The translations under genes and the position numbers were made by a program. Below the pieces are notes generated by a model that ran no database searches, had not been told where the DNA came from, and saw only the letters and a list, made by a program, of their open reading frames with translations. Shown one piece after another: positions 7,887 to 16,569 of a stretch of 64,000 nt of DNA; position 1 is the first letter of the stretch; each line of letters opens with the position of its first letter. Source of the stretch: Streptomyces cinnabarinus (GTDB taxonomy: Bacteria > Actinomycetota > Actinomycetes > Streptomycetales > Streptomycetaceae); assembly GCF_027270315.1 (NCBI RefSeq), contig NZ_CP114413.1:2852001-2916000 (forward strand), in the 5' to 3' direction.

Positions 7887-9527
7887 GTGGCCGAACTGCG
7901 GCTGGGACCGCTGCTGAGGTATGCCGACGGCTCGTCGGCGACCGTCTGGGTCGAGGCGAGCCGTCCGTGCGCCGCGGAGGTGCGCGGCAGCGACGGCGCA
8001 CGCGGCACGTCCCGGACCTTCCAGATCGCCGGGCACCACTACGCGCTCGTCGAGGTGAGCGGTCTCACACCGGGCACGACCCAGTCGTACGAGGTCTTCC
8101 TGGACGGTGCCCAGGTCTGGCCGCTGCCCGAGTCGCCCTTCCCGCCCTCGGTGATCCGCACCCCGGCCCCGGAGGACACCGTCCGGGTCGCCTTCGGCTC
8201 CTGCCGCTGGGCCGCGCCGCCGGACGGCGGGCACGACCCGGTCGGGCCGGACGCGCTGGACACCCTCGCCGCCCGGATCGCGGCCGACCCGGCGGGCGAG
8301 CGCCCGGACGTCCTGCTGCTGCTCGGCGATCAGGTGTACGCCGACGAGGTCTCCGAGGACACCCGCCGCTGGCTCGCCGCCCGCCGCGACCTGAGCGAGC
8401 CGCCGGGCAGCGAGGTCGCGGACTACGAGGAGTACACCCGCCTCTACTACGAGTCCTGGCTCGACCCCGAGGTCCGCTGGCTGCTCTCCACCGTGCCCAG
8501 CTGCATGATCTTCGACGACCATGACGTCATAGACGACTGGAACACCTCCGCCGCCTGGCTCGCCGACATGCGGGCCACCCCGTGGTGGCGCGAGCGCCTG
8601 CTGAGCGGACTGATGTCGTACTGGGTCCACCAGCACCTGGGCAACCTCACCCCGGCCGAGCTGGCCGCCGACCCGCTCTTCGCCGCCGTACGCGAAACCC
8701 CCGACGGAACCGACGAGTTGCGCGTCTTCGCCTGCAAGGCCGACGCCGACCCCGCCGCGGTGCGCTGGAGTTACCGGCGCGACTTCGGCCGGACCCGGCT
8801 GCTCATGATCGACACCCGTGCGGCCCGGGTCCTCGACGAGGACCGCCGCGCGATGATCCACCCCGGGGAGGCGGAGTGGCTGCGCGCGCAGACGTTGGAC
8901 GGTCGCGGGGACTACGACCATCTCCTCATCGGCACCTCCCTGCCCTGGCTGCTCCCGCATCTGGTGCATGACGCCGAGGCGTGGGACGCGGCCCTGTGCC
9001 GGGGTGACCGGGGCGAGCGCTGGGCCCGGTTCGGGGAACGGCTCAGACGAGCGGCCGACCTGGAGCACTGGGCCGCCTTCCCGGCCTCCTTCGAGGAACT
9101 GGCGGAGGCGCTGCGCGAGGCGGGCTCGGGGCCCGGGGCGCCGGCGACGGTGTGCGTGCTGTCGGGGGACGTCCATCACGCGTACGTGGCCGAACCGACC
9201 TGGCCCGGGGGCGGCGGACCCGAGGCCCGGGTCGTCCAGCTGACCTGCTCCCCCGTCCACAACTCGATACCGCGATACATCCGCCTCGGCTTCCGCTTCG
9301 GCTGGAGCGGCGTCGCACGGGCCCTGGGACGGCGGATCGCGGGGCACGGCGGGGTGCCCCGGCCGAGCGTCGACTGGCGGCGCACGGGCGGCCCCTGGTT
9401 CGGCAACCAGCTGATGACCCTGGTCCTGCGCGGCCGCTCGGCCACCCTGAGATTCGAACAGGCCCGCCCGGAGAAGGGCGGCGGGGCCCGGCTGTGGACG
9501 ATCGCGGAGTCTGAACTCAGTCCGTAG
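7887..9527 (+). CDS. PhoD-type alkaline phosphatase / metallophosphoesterase
   Basis: 546 residues. An N-terminal fibronectin-like domain (about 1-95) is followed by the phosphodiesterase core: FGSC (103-106), LLGDQVYAD (146-153), FDDHDVIDDWN (209-219) and SGDVHHAYV (about 427-435), which hold the bimetal ligands of the PhoD family. No signal peptide is visible, so unlike classical Tat-exported PhoD it is probably cytosolic. The GTG start at 7887 follows GGAGAGGGGA. Its last 18 codons form the first copy of the tandem repeat that follows, so the C-terminal tail (EKGGGARLWTIAESELSP) may be variable among strains. Confidence 0.85.
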   Translation: MAELRLGPLLRYADGSSATVWVEASRPCAAEVRGSDGARGTSRTFQIAGHHYALVEVSGLTPGTTQSYEVFLDGAQVWPLPESPFPPSVIRTPAPEDTVRVAFGSCRWAAPPDGGHDPVGPDALDTLAARIAADPAGERPDVLLLLGDQVYADEVSEDTRRWLAARRDLSEPPGSEVADYEEYTRLYYESWLDPEVRWLLSTVPSCMIFDDHDVIDDWNTSAAWLADMRATPWWRERLLSGLMSYWVHQHLGNLTPAELAADPLFAAVRETPDGTDELRVFACKADADPAAVRWSYRRDFGRTRLLMIDTRAARVLDEDRRAMIHPGEAEWLRAQTLDGRGDYDHLLIGTSLPWLLPHLVHDAEAWDAALCRGDRGERWARFGERLRRAADLEHWAAFPASFEELAEALREAGSGPGAPATVCVLSGDVHHAYVAEPTWPGGGGPEARVVQLTCSPVHNSIPRYIRLGFRFGWSGVARALGRRIAGHGGVPRPSVDWRRTGGPWFGNQLMTLVLRGRSATLRFEQARPEKGGGARLWTIAESELSP

Positions 9528-9970
9528 GCAGGGAAGTTGAATTCCTGCGACGCGCCCCGCAGCCCTGGCGACCTGAGCTCAGAGCAGGCCCGCCGCGGGA
9601 AGGGCGGCGGGGCGCGGCCTCGGACGGTTCGCGGAGTCCGAACTCAGCTCGCAGGCTGGCGGGTCGAGTGCTCGTGGCACGTCCCGCACCCCCGCGCGAC
9701 CTGCGCTCGCAGCAGGCCCGCCCCGAGAAGGGCGGCGGGGCGCGGCCTCGGACGGTTCGCGGAGTCCGAACTCAGCTCGCAGGCTGGCGGGTCGAGTGCT
9801 CATGGCACGTCCCGCACCCCCGCGCGACCTGCGCTCGCAGCAGGCCCGCCCCGAGAAGGGCGGCGGGGCGCGGCCTCGGACGGTTCGCGGAGTCCGAACT
9901 CAGCTTGTAGGCTGGCGAGTTGACCCACTTGTGACGCGTCCCACAGTCACCGCGACCCGGGCTCGGAGCA
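9474..9970 (+). repeat. Four tandem copies of a 126-128 bp unit derived from a gene 3' end
   Basis: Unit starts, marked by AAGGGCGGCGGGG, fall at 9474, 9600, 9728 and 9856. Copy 1 includes the end of the phosphatase gene. Copies 2 and 3 are identical over 128 bases except one substitution (G at 9674, A at 9802). Copies 1 and 4 are diverged. Each still reads EKGGGAR in the parent frame, so the array arose by duplication of the gene end. This array fills the 488-base gap up to 10016; no other gene is seen there. Confidence 0.92.
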
Positions 9971-10015
9971 CCCCCCTCCGGACGGCATGATGAGGCGGAC
10001 CTTCCGCTTCCAGCC

Positions 10016-11968
10016 ATGCGCCCCACCGCCCGGGAGTCACCCCCTTTGTCTGCACCGAGCACGGTCCCCGCACCCACCCCCTCCTGCCCCTCCGTCGCCG
10101 TGGTCGGCGTCGGCCCGCGCGGCACCAGCGTCCTTGAACGCCTGTGCGCCTCCGCCCCTGAACTCCTCGCCCCCGGCGCCCGGTTGACCGTCCACCTGGT
10201 CGACCCGGCCCCACCGGGCCCCGGCCGCGTCTGGCGCACCACCCAGTCGCCCGAGCTGCTGATGAACACCGTCGCCTGCCAGGTCACCCTGTTCACCGAC
10301 GACAGCGTCGACTGCTCGGGCCCACTGCGCCCGGGCCCGAGCCTGTACGAATGGGCGGACGGCGCGCTCGGCCCGGACGAGTACCCGACCCGCGCCCATT
10401 ACGGCCGCTACCTGGAGTGGGTGTTCGCCCGTACGGTCCGCGAGGCACCGCCCTCGGTGCGCGTCGAGACCCACACGGCCCGCGCGACGCGCCTCGACGA
10501 CACCCCGGACGGCCACCAGACCCTCGCCCTCGACAACGGCAGCACCCTGACCGGCCTGTCCGCCGTCGTCCTCACCCAGGGCCACCTCCCCACGGCCCCC
10601 GACACCGGGCAACGCCACCACACCCGGTACGCCGCACGGCACGGCCTGCGCCATGTCCCGCCCGCCAACCCGGCCGACGTCGACCGCTCGGGCGTACTCC
10701 CGGGCGAGCCGGTGCTGCTGCGCGGACTCGGCCTCAACTTCTTCGACCACATCGCCCTGTTGACCACCGGCCGGGGCGGCCGCTTCGTCGGCACCGGGCC
10801 CGGGATGCGCTATCGGCCGTCCGGCAACGAGCCACGGCTGTACGCCGGTTCACGCCGCGGCCTGCCCTACCAGGCGCGCGGCGACAACGCCAAGGGCCCC
10901 TACGGCCGCCATCGCCCGCTGCTGCTCACCCCCGAGGTGATCGCCGCCTTCCGCAAACGTGCCGACTCCGGCGAGGCACCGGACTTCCTGACGGAGATAT
11001 GGCCGCTGGTCGCGAAGGAGGTGGAGACGGTCTACTACACGGCCCTCACCGGCGCCCCGGGCGACTTCGCCGACCGCTTTCCGGCCACCCCGCACCGCAG
11101 CGCCCAGGAGACCGCCGTACTGGACGACCTTGGCATACCGGAGGCCCGGCGCTGGTCCTGGGACCGCATCTCCCGGCCCTACGCGGGGCGGGAGTTCACC
11201 GGGCCCGGGACCTGGCGCGACTGGCTGCTGGCGTATTTGCGCGCGGACGCCGAGCAGGCCGCCCTCGGCAATGTGGCGGGCCCGCTCAAGGCGGCCCTGG
11301 ACGTGCTGCGGGATCTGCGCAACGAACTGCGGCGGATCGTGGACCACGGCGGACTGGCCGGCGCCTCCCGCCGGGACCACCTGGACCACTGGTACACCCC
11401 GCTCAACGCCTTCCTCTCCATCGGCCCGCCCCGGCGCCGGATCGAGGAGTTGACGGCCCTGATCGAGGCGGGTGTGGTCGAGGTGCTCGGGCCCCGGCTC
11501 GACGTGCGCGAGGAGGACGGCGCCTGGATCGCGCACTCTCCCCTCGTGCCGGGCTCAACGGTCCGCGTCACCACGCTCGTCGAGGCCCGCCTCCCCGAAC
11601 CCCGGCTGCGCCGCACCGCCGACGAACTCCTCGCCCGGCTGCTGAGCACCGGCCGGTGCCGCCCGCACACGGTCGACGGCTACGAGACCGGCGGACTGGA
11701 CGTGACCGGGCGGCCGTACCGCCTGATCGACCGTCAAGGGCGGCCGCACACCGCGCGGTTCGCGTTCGGGGTGCCGACCGAGGGGGTGCACTGGGTGACC
11801 GCGGCCGGGGCCAGGCCGGGCGTGGACTCGGTCACACTTTCGGACGCGGACGCGGTGGCGAGGGCCGTTCTGCGTACCACTACGGCGGAAGCGGAGCCCG
11901 ATGCAACGGGAGTGGAACCCGGGGTTCGGCTGAATGTTGAACTTGCAAGCACCATTAGGCATGCCTAA
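10016..11968 (+). CDS. FAD/NAD(P)-binding protein
   Basis: 650 residues of the FAD_NAD_binding family (PF13454 type): a Rossmann dinucleotide loop VAVVGVGPRGTSVLERL (28-44) near the N terminus, then VVLTQGH as the second nucleotide-contact motif (about 186-192). Such proteins are presumed flavin oxidoreductases, some tied to siderophore or secondary metabolism, but substrate and reaction are unknown. The ATG at 10016 lacks a strong ribosome site, and the first 25 residues are low complexity, so the true start could be slightly downstream. An iron-box-like palindrome overlaps its stop codon. Confidence 0.78.
   Translation: MRPTARESPPLSAPSTVPAPTPSCPSVAVVGVGPRGTSVLERLCASAPELLAPGARLTVHLVDPAPPGPGRVWRTTQSPELLMNTVACQVTLFTDDSVDCSGPLRPGPSLYEWADGALGPDEYPTRAHYGRYLEWVFARTVREAPPSVRVETHTARATRLDDTPDGHQTLALDNGSTLTGLSAVVLTQGHLPTAPDTGQRHHTRYAARHGLRHVPPANPADVDRSGVLPGEPVLLRGLGLNFFDHIALLTTGRGGRFVGTGPGMRYRPSGNEPRLYAGSRRGLPYQARGDNAKGPYGRHRPLLLTPEVIAAFRKRADSGEAPDFLTEIWPLVAKEVETVYYTALTGAPGDFADRFPATPHRSAQETAVLDDLGIPEARRWSWDRISRPYAGREFTGPGTWRDWLLAYLRADAEQAALGNVAGPLKAALDVLRDLRNELRRIVDHGGLAGASRRDHLDHWYTPLNAFLSIGPPRRRIEELTALIEAGVVEVLGPRLDVREEDGAWIAHSPLVPGSTVRVTTLVEARLPEPRLRRTADELLARLLSTGRCRPHTVDGYETGGLDVTGRPYRLIDRQGRPHTARFAFGVPTEGVHWVTAAGARPGVDSVTLSDADAVARAVLRTTTAEAEPDATGVEPGVRLNVELASTIRHA
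11955..11968. promoter_or_regulatory. Iron-box-like palindrome (TTAGGCATGCCTAA)
   Basis: A perfect 14-base palindrome followed by CCT resembles the core of the DtxR/DmdR-type iron box (TTAGG...CCTAA) of actinobacteria. It ends in the stop codon of the flavoprotein gene and lies 52 bases before the DoxX start, a promoter position for DoxX. The centre differs from the classical 19-base box, so iron control is a guess. Confidence 0.4.
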
Positions 11969-12020
11969 CCTGGGGGGCCCACAGGCACTCCCGTCCCCAC
12001 GTCCCCAAGGAGTCCCCCAC

Positions 12021-12458
12021 ATGACCGGCCGCCTCAACAGCGCCCAGCCGTACGCTCTGGGCCTGTTCCGCATAGTCGTCGGACTGCTCTTCACCTGCCA
12101 CGGCGCCTCTTCCCTCTTCGGCGTGCTCGACGGCCAGACCGTCGAGACCGGTGCCTGGCCCAACTGGTACGCCGCCGTCATCGAGTTGGTCGGCGGCAGC
12201 CTGGTCCTGCTCGGCCTCGCCACCCGCGCCGCCGCTTTCGTCTCCTCGGGCGCGATGGCGTACGCCTACTTCAAGGTCCACCAGCCGGAGGCCCTTTGGC
12301 CCATCCAGAACAGCGGTGAGGGCGCCGCGATGTACTGCTGGGCGATGTTCCTGCTGATCTTCACCGGCTCCGGCGCCTTCGGCCTCGACCGGCTGTTCGT
12401 CAAGCGCTCCCCGGCGCGGGAGGAGCAGCCCCGGGAGCAGACGCCGGTCGCCGCCTGA
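12021..12458 (+). CDS. DoxX-family membrane protein
   Basis: 145 residues with four membrane helices and the DoxX opening RIVVGLLFTCHGASSLFG (about 15-32) followed by WYAAVIELVGGSLVLLGLATR. DoxX proteins are membrane partners of redox enzymes (in mycobacteria with SodA and SseA), so the nearby Cu/Zn-SOD-like gene is suggestive although convergent. The ATG at 12021 follows AAGGAG by eight bases. The C-terminal 20 residues are charged and probably cytosolic. Confidence 0.87.
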   Translation: MTGRLNSAQPYALGLFRIVVGLLFTCHGASSLFGVLDGQTVETGAWPNWYAAVIELVGGSLVLLGLATRAAAFVSSGAMAYAYFKVHQPEALWPIQNSGEGAAMYCWAMFLLIFTGSGAFGLDRLFVKRSPAREEQPREQTPVAA

Positions 12459-12464
12459 CCCGGC

Positions 12465-12502
12465 CGACGGCGCCCGCCCCTTCACCGGGACGGGCGCCGT
12501 CG
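12465..12502. terminator. Bidirectional terminator
   Basis: CGACGGCGCCCG (12465-12476) and its exact complement (12491-12502) form a 12-pair stem with a 14-base loop between the convergent DoxX and SOD-like genes. Confidence 0.8.
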
Positions 12503-12509
12503 TCGTGTC

Positions 12510-13043
12510 TCAGGCAACCCAGCCGAAGGGCACCGTGAAGCAGCCCACCCGGCCGCCCTTGCTGCCCGGTTCCTCGTGCAGGACGACCGAGGACGCCTCG
12601 CCCTGCCGGAAGCCCCACGAGTGCCGGGCACTCGCCCCGCCCGCGCCGCGCTCGTCGGCGGTGAAGTCCAGCCACACCTCGTTCTCGGCGTTGACGTGGT
12701 GCGCCTCCGCGGAGACCACGTGCTGGTAGTGCCCGCCCGCCGCGAGCGGGTCGGCGCCACAGGGCTTGCGGTGCACATGGACGCCGTACGCGTGTCCGGG
12801 CTTGAGCCCCTCGACCCGCAGCCGCACGCTCGTCGCGCCGCCGGTCGTCGTCCGCTGCTCGACCTCGATCCACGAGGCGGCCGGGACCAGTTCCATGTCG
12901 TACGTCAGCGCCGCCGAGGGGACGAAGGCGCCGGGCGGCGCGAACCGCGCGTCCGTCCGCATCTCGAAGCCACCGGCGCCGTCACCGCCGCCGACGGCGA
13001 GCACGGCCGCCGCCAGGGCGCCCGCACATATGCCTGCCACCAT
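12510..13043 (-). CDS. Secreted Cu/Zn superoxide-dismutase-like protein
   Basis: 177 residues: a signal peptide (about 1-22) and one SOD_Cu beta-barrel. The copper ligands are recognisable in YGVHVH (two His), AGGHYQH (bridging His) and SSVVLHEEP (last His), and the disulfide pair is present in KPCGADP and RVGCFTVPFG. The zinc subsite is altered: the loop after GGHYQH reads EAHHVNAENEVWLDFTAD instead of the usual H-(N)8-H-GDLPN. Activity is therefore uncertain; a copper-only SOD is one possibility. The ATG at 13043 follows AAGGA. Confidence 0.75.
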   Translation of the reverse strand: MVAGICAGALAAAVLAVGGGDGAGGFEMRTDARFAPPGAFVPSAALTYDMELVPAASWIEVEQRTTTGGATSVRLRVEGLKPGHAYGVHVHRKPCGADPLAAGGHYQHVVSAEAHHVNAENEVWLDFTADERGAGGASARHSWGFRQGEASSVVLHEEPGSKGGRVGCFTVPFGWVA

Positions 13044-13225
13044 GATCTTCCTTACGTTGCTGGGTTTCGGGACCCCCTCTCCGTGCTACGGGACACCCAC
13101 CGCCCCCGCCCCCGGGGACCGGCAGCCGGGTGAACATCACGTATTGAACACACGAGCCCCCTGTGAACCACCCGTCACTGCCTGCGGCGTACGCTGTACA
13201 GCCACGGGGGAAACGGGGAGTCGGG

Positions 13226-13828
13226 GTGCTGGAGAGTTTCGAAAGTGTTGGATCATTGGCCGCCAGTCCATGGATCTACGGGGCCGTAGCCCTGTCGGTC
13301 CTGCTGGATGTGTTCGTGCCGGTGCTGCCCAGCGGGGTGCTGGTGATCATGGCCGCCACCGCGGCGGCAGCGGGTACGGCCGCGCGGGTGCCGGACATCC
13401 TGGCGCTCACGCTCTGCGCGGCCACCGCCTCCGTGCTCGGCGATCTGGTGGCCTACCGCCTCGCCTGGCACGGCGGTAACCGGGTGACCCGCGCCATCGC
13501 CCGTTCGCGGCGCCTGACCAGCGCGCAGGAACGTCTCGGCGCGGCTCTCGCGCGCGGCGGCGGCGCCCTGGTCGTCCTCGCCCGCTTCGCCCCGGCCGGC
13601 CGCTCGGTCGTCTCCTTCTGCGCCGGAGCCGCACACCGCCGGGCCCGCGACTTCCTGCCCTGGTCCGCGCTGGCCGGACTGTCCTGGGCCACCTACAGCG
13701 TGGCGCTCGGCTACTTCGGCGCGCAGTGGATGGGCGCGAGCTGGCTGGCCACCGGGGTGTCCTTCGGGGCGCTGGCGGCGGCGGGCGCGGGAGCGACGTA
13801 TCTGGTGCGGCGGGGACAGCCCGCCTGA
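13226..13828 (+). CDS. DedA/VTT-family membrane protein
   Basis: 200 residues, about five membrane helices, with the DedA pattern DVFVPVLPSGVLVIMAA in the first helix pair and RFAPAGRSVVSFCAGAAH (around residues 119-136), where the R-x-x-P-x-x-R-x-x-x-x-x-x-A-G core is conserved. DedA proteins act as lipid scramblases or lipid-carrier flippases in the inner membrane. The GTG at 13226 was chosen because GGGGAG sits five bases before it; the longer reading from 13163 would start in the promoter region. Confidence 0.87.
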   Translation: MLESFESVGSLAASPWIYGAVALSVLLDVFVPVLPSGVLVIMAATAAAAGTAARVPDILALTLCAATASVLGDLVAYRLAWHGGNRVTRAIARSRRLTSAQERLGAALARGGGALVVLARFAPAGRSVVSFCAGAAHRRARDFLPWSALAGLSWATYSVALGYFGAQWMGASWLATGVSFGALAAAGAGATYLVRRGQPA

Positions 13829-13868
13829 GGGCACGTCCGAGGGCCCATGGGGCGGCGGAAACAACAAA

Positions 13869-13941
13869 GGCAAGGGAGTTCGCTTCCCTTGCCACTCTCA
13901 ACGTATAGCGCATGGGGGGCCTTGCGGCAAGCCCCCCCTGG
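13869..13941. terminator. Two consecutive terminator hairpins
   Basis: The first stem is GGCAAGGGA (13869-13877) with TCCCTTGCC (13885-13893), loop seven. The second, at about 13914-13937, pairs GGGGGG with CCCCCC around a bulged CTTG/CAAG helix. They separate DedA from the helicase gene. Confidence 0.75.
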
Positions 13942-13984
13942 TGCCGCAGAATCGCTCATCCAACGCCAGTAGCTGCGGAAATGA

Positions 13985-16144
13985 GTGATTCCTGAAGTGA
14001 GTGCCCCTCTGGTTCGAAGCGCGTTCGACCTTCCCGAGCGGCTCGCCGCGAAGGCCGACCCCGCACTGATCGCCGCCGACGAACGGCACTTCGCGGCCAT
14101 CGCGGAGAGCCTGGAGCAGAACATCGCCGAACTGTCCGACCGCCTCGCCGCCGAACTCAGGGCGCCCGGCGGCGCGGGCCGCGCGGCCATGGACCGGGAC
14201 GCCGAGGTCCACCGGCTGACCTCCCGACTGCGCGCCCTGCGCCGGTTCGGACTCGACCTGGTCCTCGGCCACATCGTCGCCGCCGACGACCCGGAGCCCG
14301 TCTACATCGGCCGGTTCGGCCTCACCGACAGCGAGGGCCACCGGCTGCTGCTCGACTGGCGGTCCCCCGCCGCCGAGCCCTTCTTCGCCGCCACCCACGC
14401 CGGCCCCATGGGCCTGGCCAGCCGCCGCCGGTACCGCTGGAAGGACGGCCTGATCAGCGACTACTGGGACGAGGTCTTCAGCGCCGACGGACGCGAGGGA
14501 CACGCCGCCCTCGACGACCAGTCCGCCTTCATCGCCAGCCTCGGCACCAACCGCTCGGACCGGATGCGCGATGTGCTGGCCACCATCCAGTCCGACCAGG
14601 ACGCCATCGTCCGCGCCGGATCGCGCGGCGCCCTCGTCGTCGACGGCGGCCCCGGCACCGGCAAGACCGTCGTCGCCCTGCACCGCTCCGCCTACCTCCT
14701 CTACTCCGACCCCCGGCTCGGCCACCGGCGCGGCGGACTGCTCTTCGTCGGCCCGCACCAGCCGTATCTGTCGTACGTCTCCGACGTCCTGCCCAGCCTG
14801 GGCGAGGAGGGCGTACAGACCTGCACCCTGCGCGACCTGGTCGCCGAAGGGGCCGGGGCGCCGGACGAACCGGACCCGGAGGTGGCCCGGCTGAAGTCGT
14901 CCGCGGACCTGGTGCGGGCGATCGAGAAGGGCGTCCGCTTCTACGAGGACCCGCCCACCGAGCCGATGACGGTCACCACCCCCTGGGCCGACGTCCGGGT
15001 CACCGCCCGCGACTGGGCCGAGGCGTTCCAGGCCCCCGGCCCGAGCACCCCGCACAACGAGGCCCGCGAGCTGATCCGCGAGGAACTGGTCGCCATCCTG
15101 CTGGACAAGCACGAGGAGCAGGTCCCGCCCGAGCCGTTCCGCCGGCTGCTGCTGCGGGACGAGGAACTGACCGAGGTCCTCGACCGCGCCTGGCCGCTGA
15201 TCGAGGCGGCCGACCTGGTCGGCGACCTCTGGTCGGTGCCCGCCTATCTGCGCCTGTGCGCGCCCTGGCTCTCCGCCGACGAGGTCCGCCTGCTGCAGCG
15301 CAAGGCGACGCCGCACGCCTGGACGGTGTCCGACCTGCCGCTGCTGGACGCGGCCCGGCAGCGGCTCGGCGACCCGGCGGCGGCCCGCCGCAAGCGCCGG
15401 CAGCGGGCCGCGCTGGACGCCCAGCGCGACCGGATGGCACAGGTCGTGGAGAACCTGATCGCCGCCGACCACGACGGCGAGGGGCTGATGACCCAGCTGC
15501 GCCGCGCGGACTTCCAGCGCAACCTGGTCGACGAGTCCGAACTGCCCACCGCCGACCCGGATCTGCTCGCCGGGCCGTTCGCGCACATCGTCGTCGACGA
15601 GGCGCAGGAACTGACCGACGCGGAGTGGCAGATGCTGCTGCTGCGCTGCCCGTCCCGGAGCTTCACGATCGTCGGCGACCGCGCCCAGGCCCGGCACGGC
15701 TTCACCGAGTCCTGGCGGGAACGGCTCGAACGGATCGGCCTGACCCGCATCGAGGTCGCGTCGCTCAGCGTCAACTACCGGACGCCGGAGGAGGTCATGA
15801 CGGAGGCCGAGCCGATGATCCGCGCGGCACTCCCGGACGCCAACGTGCCGACGTCGATCCGCAGTTCGGGCATCCCGGTCGTCCACGCCCCGCTCGCGGA
15901 CCGCGACCCGATCATCTCGACCTGGCTGGCCGCGAACGAGGACGGCATCGCCTGTGTGATCGGCGACCCGACCTTCCGGGAGACGGCCAGGGTGCGCTCG
16001 CTGACTCCGGAGCTGTCGAAGGGCCTGGAGTTCGACCTGGTGGTCGTCGTGAACCCGGAGCGGTTCGGCGAGGGGGTCGAAGGAGCGGTGGACCGCTATG
16101 TGGCGATGACGCGGGCGACCCAGCGCCTAGTCGTTCTCACCTGA
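13985..16144 (+). CDS. HelD-like UvrD/Rep-family helicase
   Basis: 719 residues. An N-terminal helical arm (about 18-80, with LEQNIAELSDRLAAEL) precedes a superfamily-1 helicase core: Walker A GGPGTGKT at 221-228, Walker B VVDEAQE at about 536-542, SVNYRTPEEVM and the C-terminal motif YVAMTRATQRLVVL. This arm-plus-helicase layout matches HelD, which releases stalled RNA polymerase from DNA, more than repair UvrD. The GTG at 13985 is assumed; another GTG at 13997 is equally possible. The last 18 bases overlap the leftward gene ending at 16127. Confidence 0.82.
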   Translation: MIPEVSAPLVRSAFDLPERLAAKADPALIAADERHFAAIAESLEQNIAELSDRLAAELRAPGGAGRAAMDRDAEVHRLTSRLRALRRFGLDLVLGHIVAADDPEPVYIGRFGLTDSEGHRLLLDWRSPAAEPFFAATHAGPMGLASRRRYRWKDGLISDYWDEVFSADGREGHAALDDQSAFIASLGTNRSDRMRDVLATIQSDQDAIVRAGSRGALVVDGGPGTGKTVVALHRSAYLLYSDPRLGHRRGGLLFVGPHQPYLSYVSDVLPSLGEEGVQTCTLRDLVAEGAGAPDEPDPEVARLKSSADLVRAIEKGVRFYEDPPTEPMTVTTPWADVRVTARDWAEAFQAPGPSTPHNEARELIREELVAILLDKHEEQVPPEPFRRLLLRDEELTEVLDRAWPLIEAADLVGDLWSVPAYLRLCAPWLSADEVRLLQRKATPHAWTVSDLPLLDAARQRLGDPAAARRKRRQRAALDAQRDRMAQVVENLIAADHDGEGLMTQLRRADFQRNLVDESELPTADPDLLAGPFAHIVVDEAQELTDAEWQMLLLRCPSRSFTIVGDRAQARHGFTESWRERLERIGLTRIEVASLSVNYRTPEEVMTEAEPMIRAALPDANVPTSIRSSGIPVVHAPLADRDPIISTWLAANEDGIACVIGDPTFRETARVRSLTPELSKGLEFDLVVVVNPERFGEGVEGAVDRYVAMTRATQRLVVLT

Positions 16145-16468
16145 CGGCCCGTGGTGGTGCTTGGCCTTCATCCGGGCGTCGACACGATCCGCTATGGCCA
16201 CCTCGGCCCAGAAGCGGTGGGTGCTGACGAACACGGCGAGCTCGTGCTCACGCTGCCGGAGCTTCTCCACGGCTGCCTGCTCATCGGCGGTCCAGCCGGG
16301 AGAAGCGGGCCGCTCGATCTTCCGCCAGCCGTGGTCGTCACTGAATCCGTCCAGCGGCTCCACCGACCAGGGCAGCCGCTTGAGCAGGGCCGACAGCTCG
16401 GCCCTGACCTGATGCAGCTCCTCCTGACCGGCGAGGAGGTCACTCGGAAAGTCATAGGTCGTAGCCAC
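16127..16468 (-). CDS. Small conserved hypothetical protein
   Basis: 113 residues, mostly helical and charged (LHQVRAELSALLKRLPWSVEPLDGF, WTADEQAAVEKLRQREHELAVFV), ending in a His-rich tail (KAKHHHGPSG). It resembles a Streptomyces-specific hypothetical that begins MATTYDFPSDLL, which is why the GTG at 16468 was chosen, though no ribosome site is clear there. A longer in-frame reading to 16615 overlaps the promoter of the next gene. Convergent with the helicase. Confidence 0.65.
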   Translation of the reverse strand: MATTYDFPSDLLAGQEELHQVRAELSALLKRLPWSVEPLDGFSDDHGWRKIERPASPGWTADEQAAVEKLRQREHELAVFVSTHRFWAEVAIADRVDARMKAKHHHGPSGEND

Positions 16469-16533
16469 GGCCGCAATGGTACGCCTGTTCGATTTTGGGT
16501 GGCGAGTTGCTTCGCGGGGTTCATTCGAACGGG

Positions 16534-16569
16534 TGCGTGATGTCAGTGGCCGCCAGTAGGTTCGCGGCG
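16534..16569 (+). promoter_or_regulatory. Promoter for the hydrolase operon, probably leaderless
   Basis: TGCGTG (16534-16539), a 17-base spacer and TAGGTT (16557-16562, the Streptomyces-type TAGGNT -10) place the transcription start on the GTG start codon at 16569, in line with the lack of a ribosome site. Confidence 0.4.

Noticed and set aside
9600..9855. Possible CRISPR array
   Set aside because: The whole 128-bp unit repeats with no unique spacers, and it derives from the neighbouring gene's end.
13898..15886. A 662-codon leftward frame opposite the helicase
   Set aside because: Antisense shadow with biased composition; the helicase motifs on the other strand are unmistakable.
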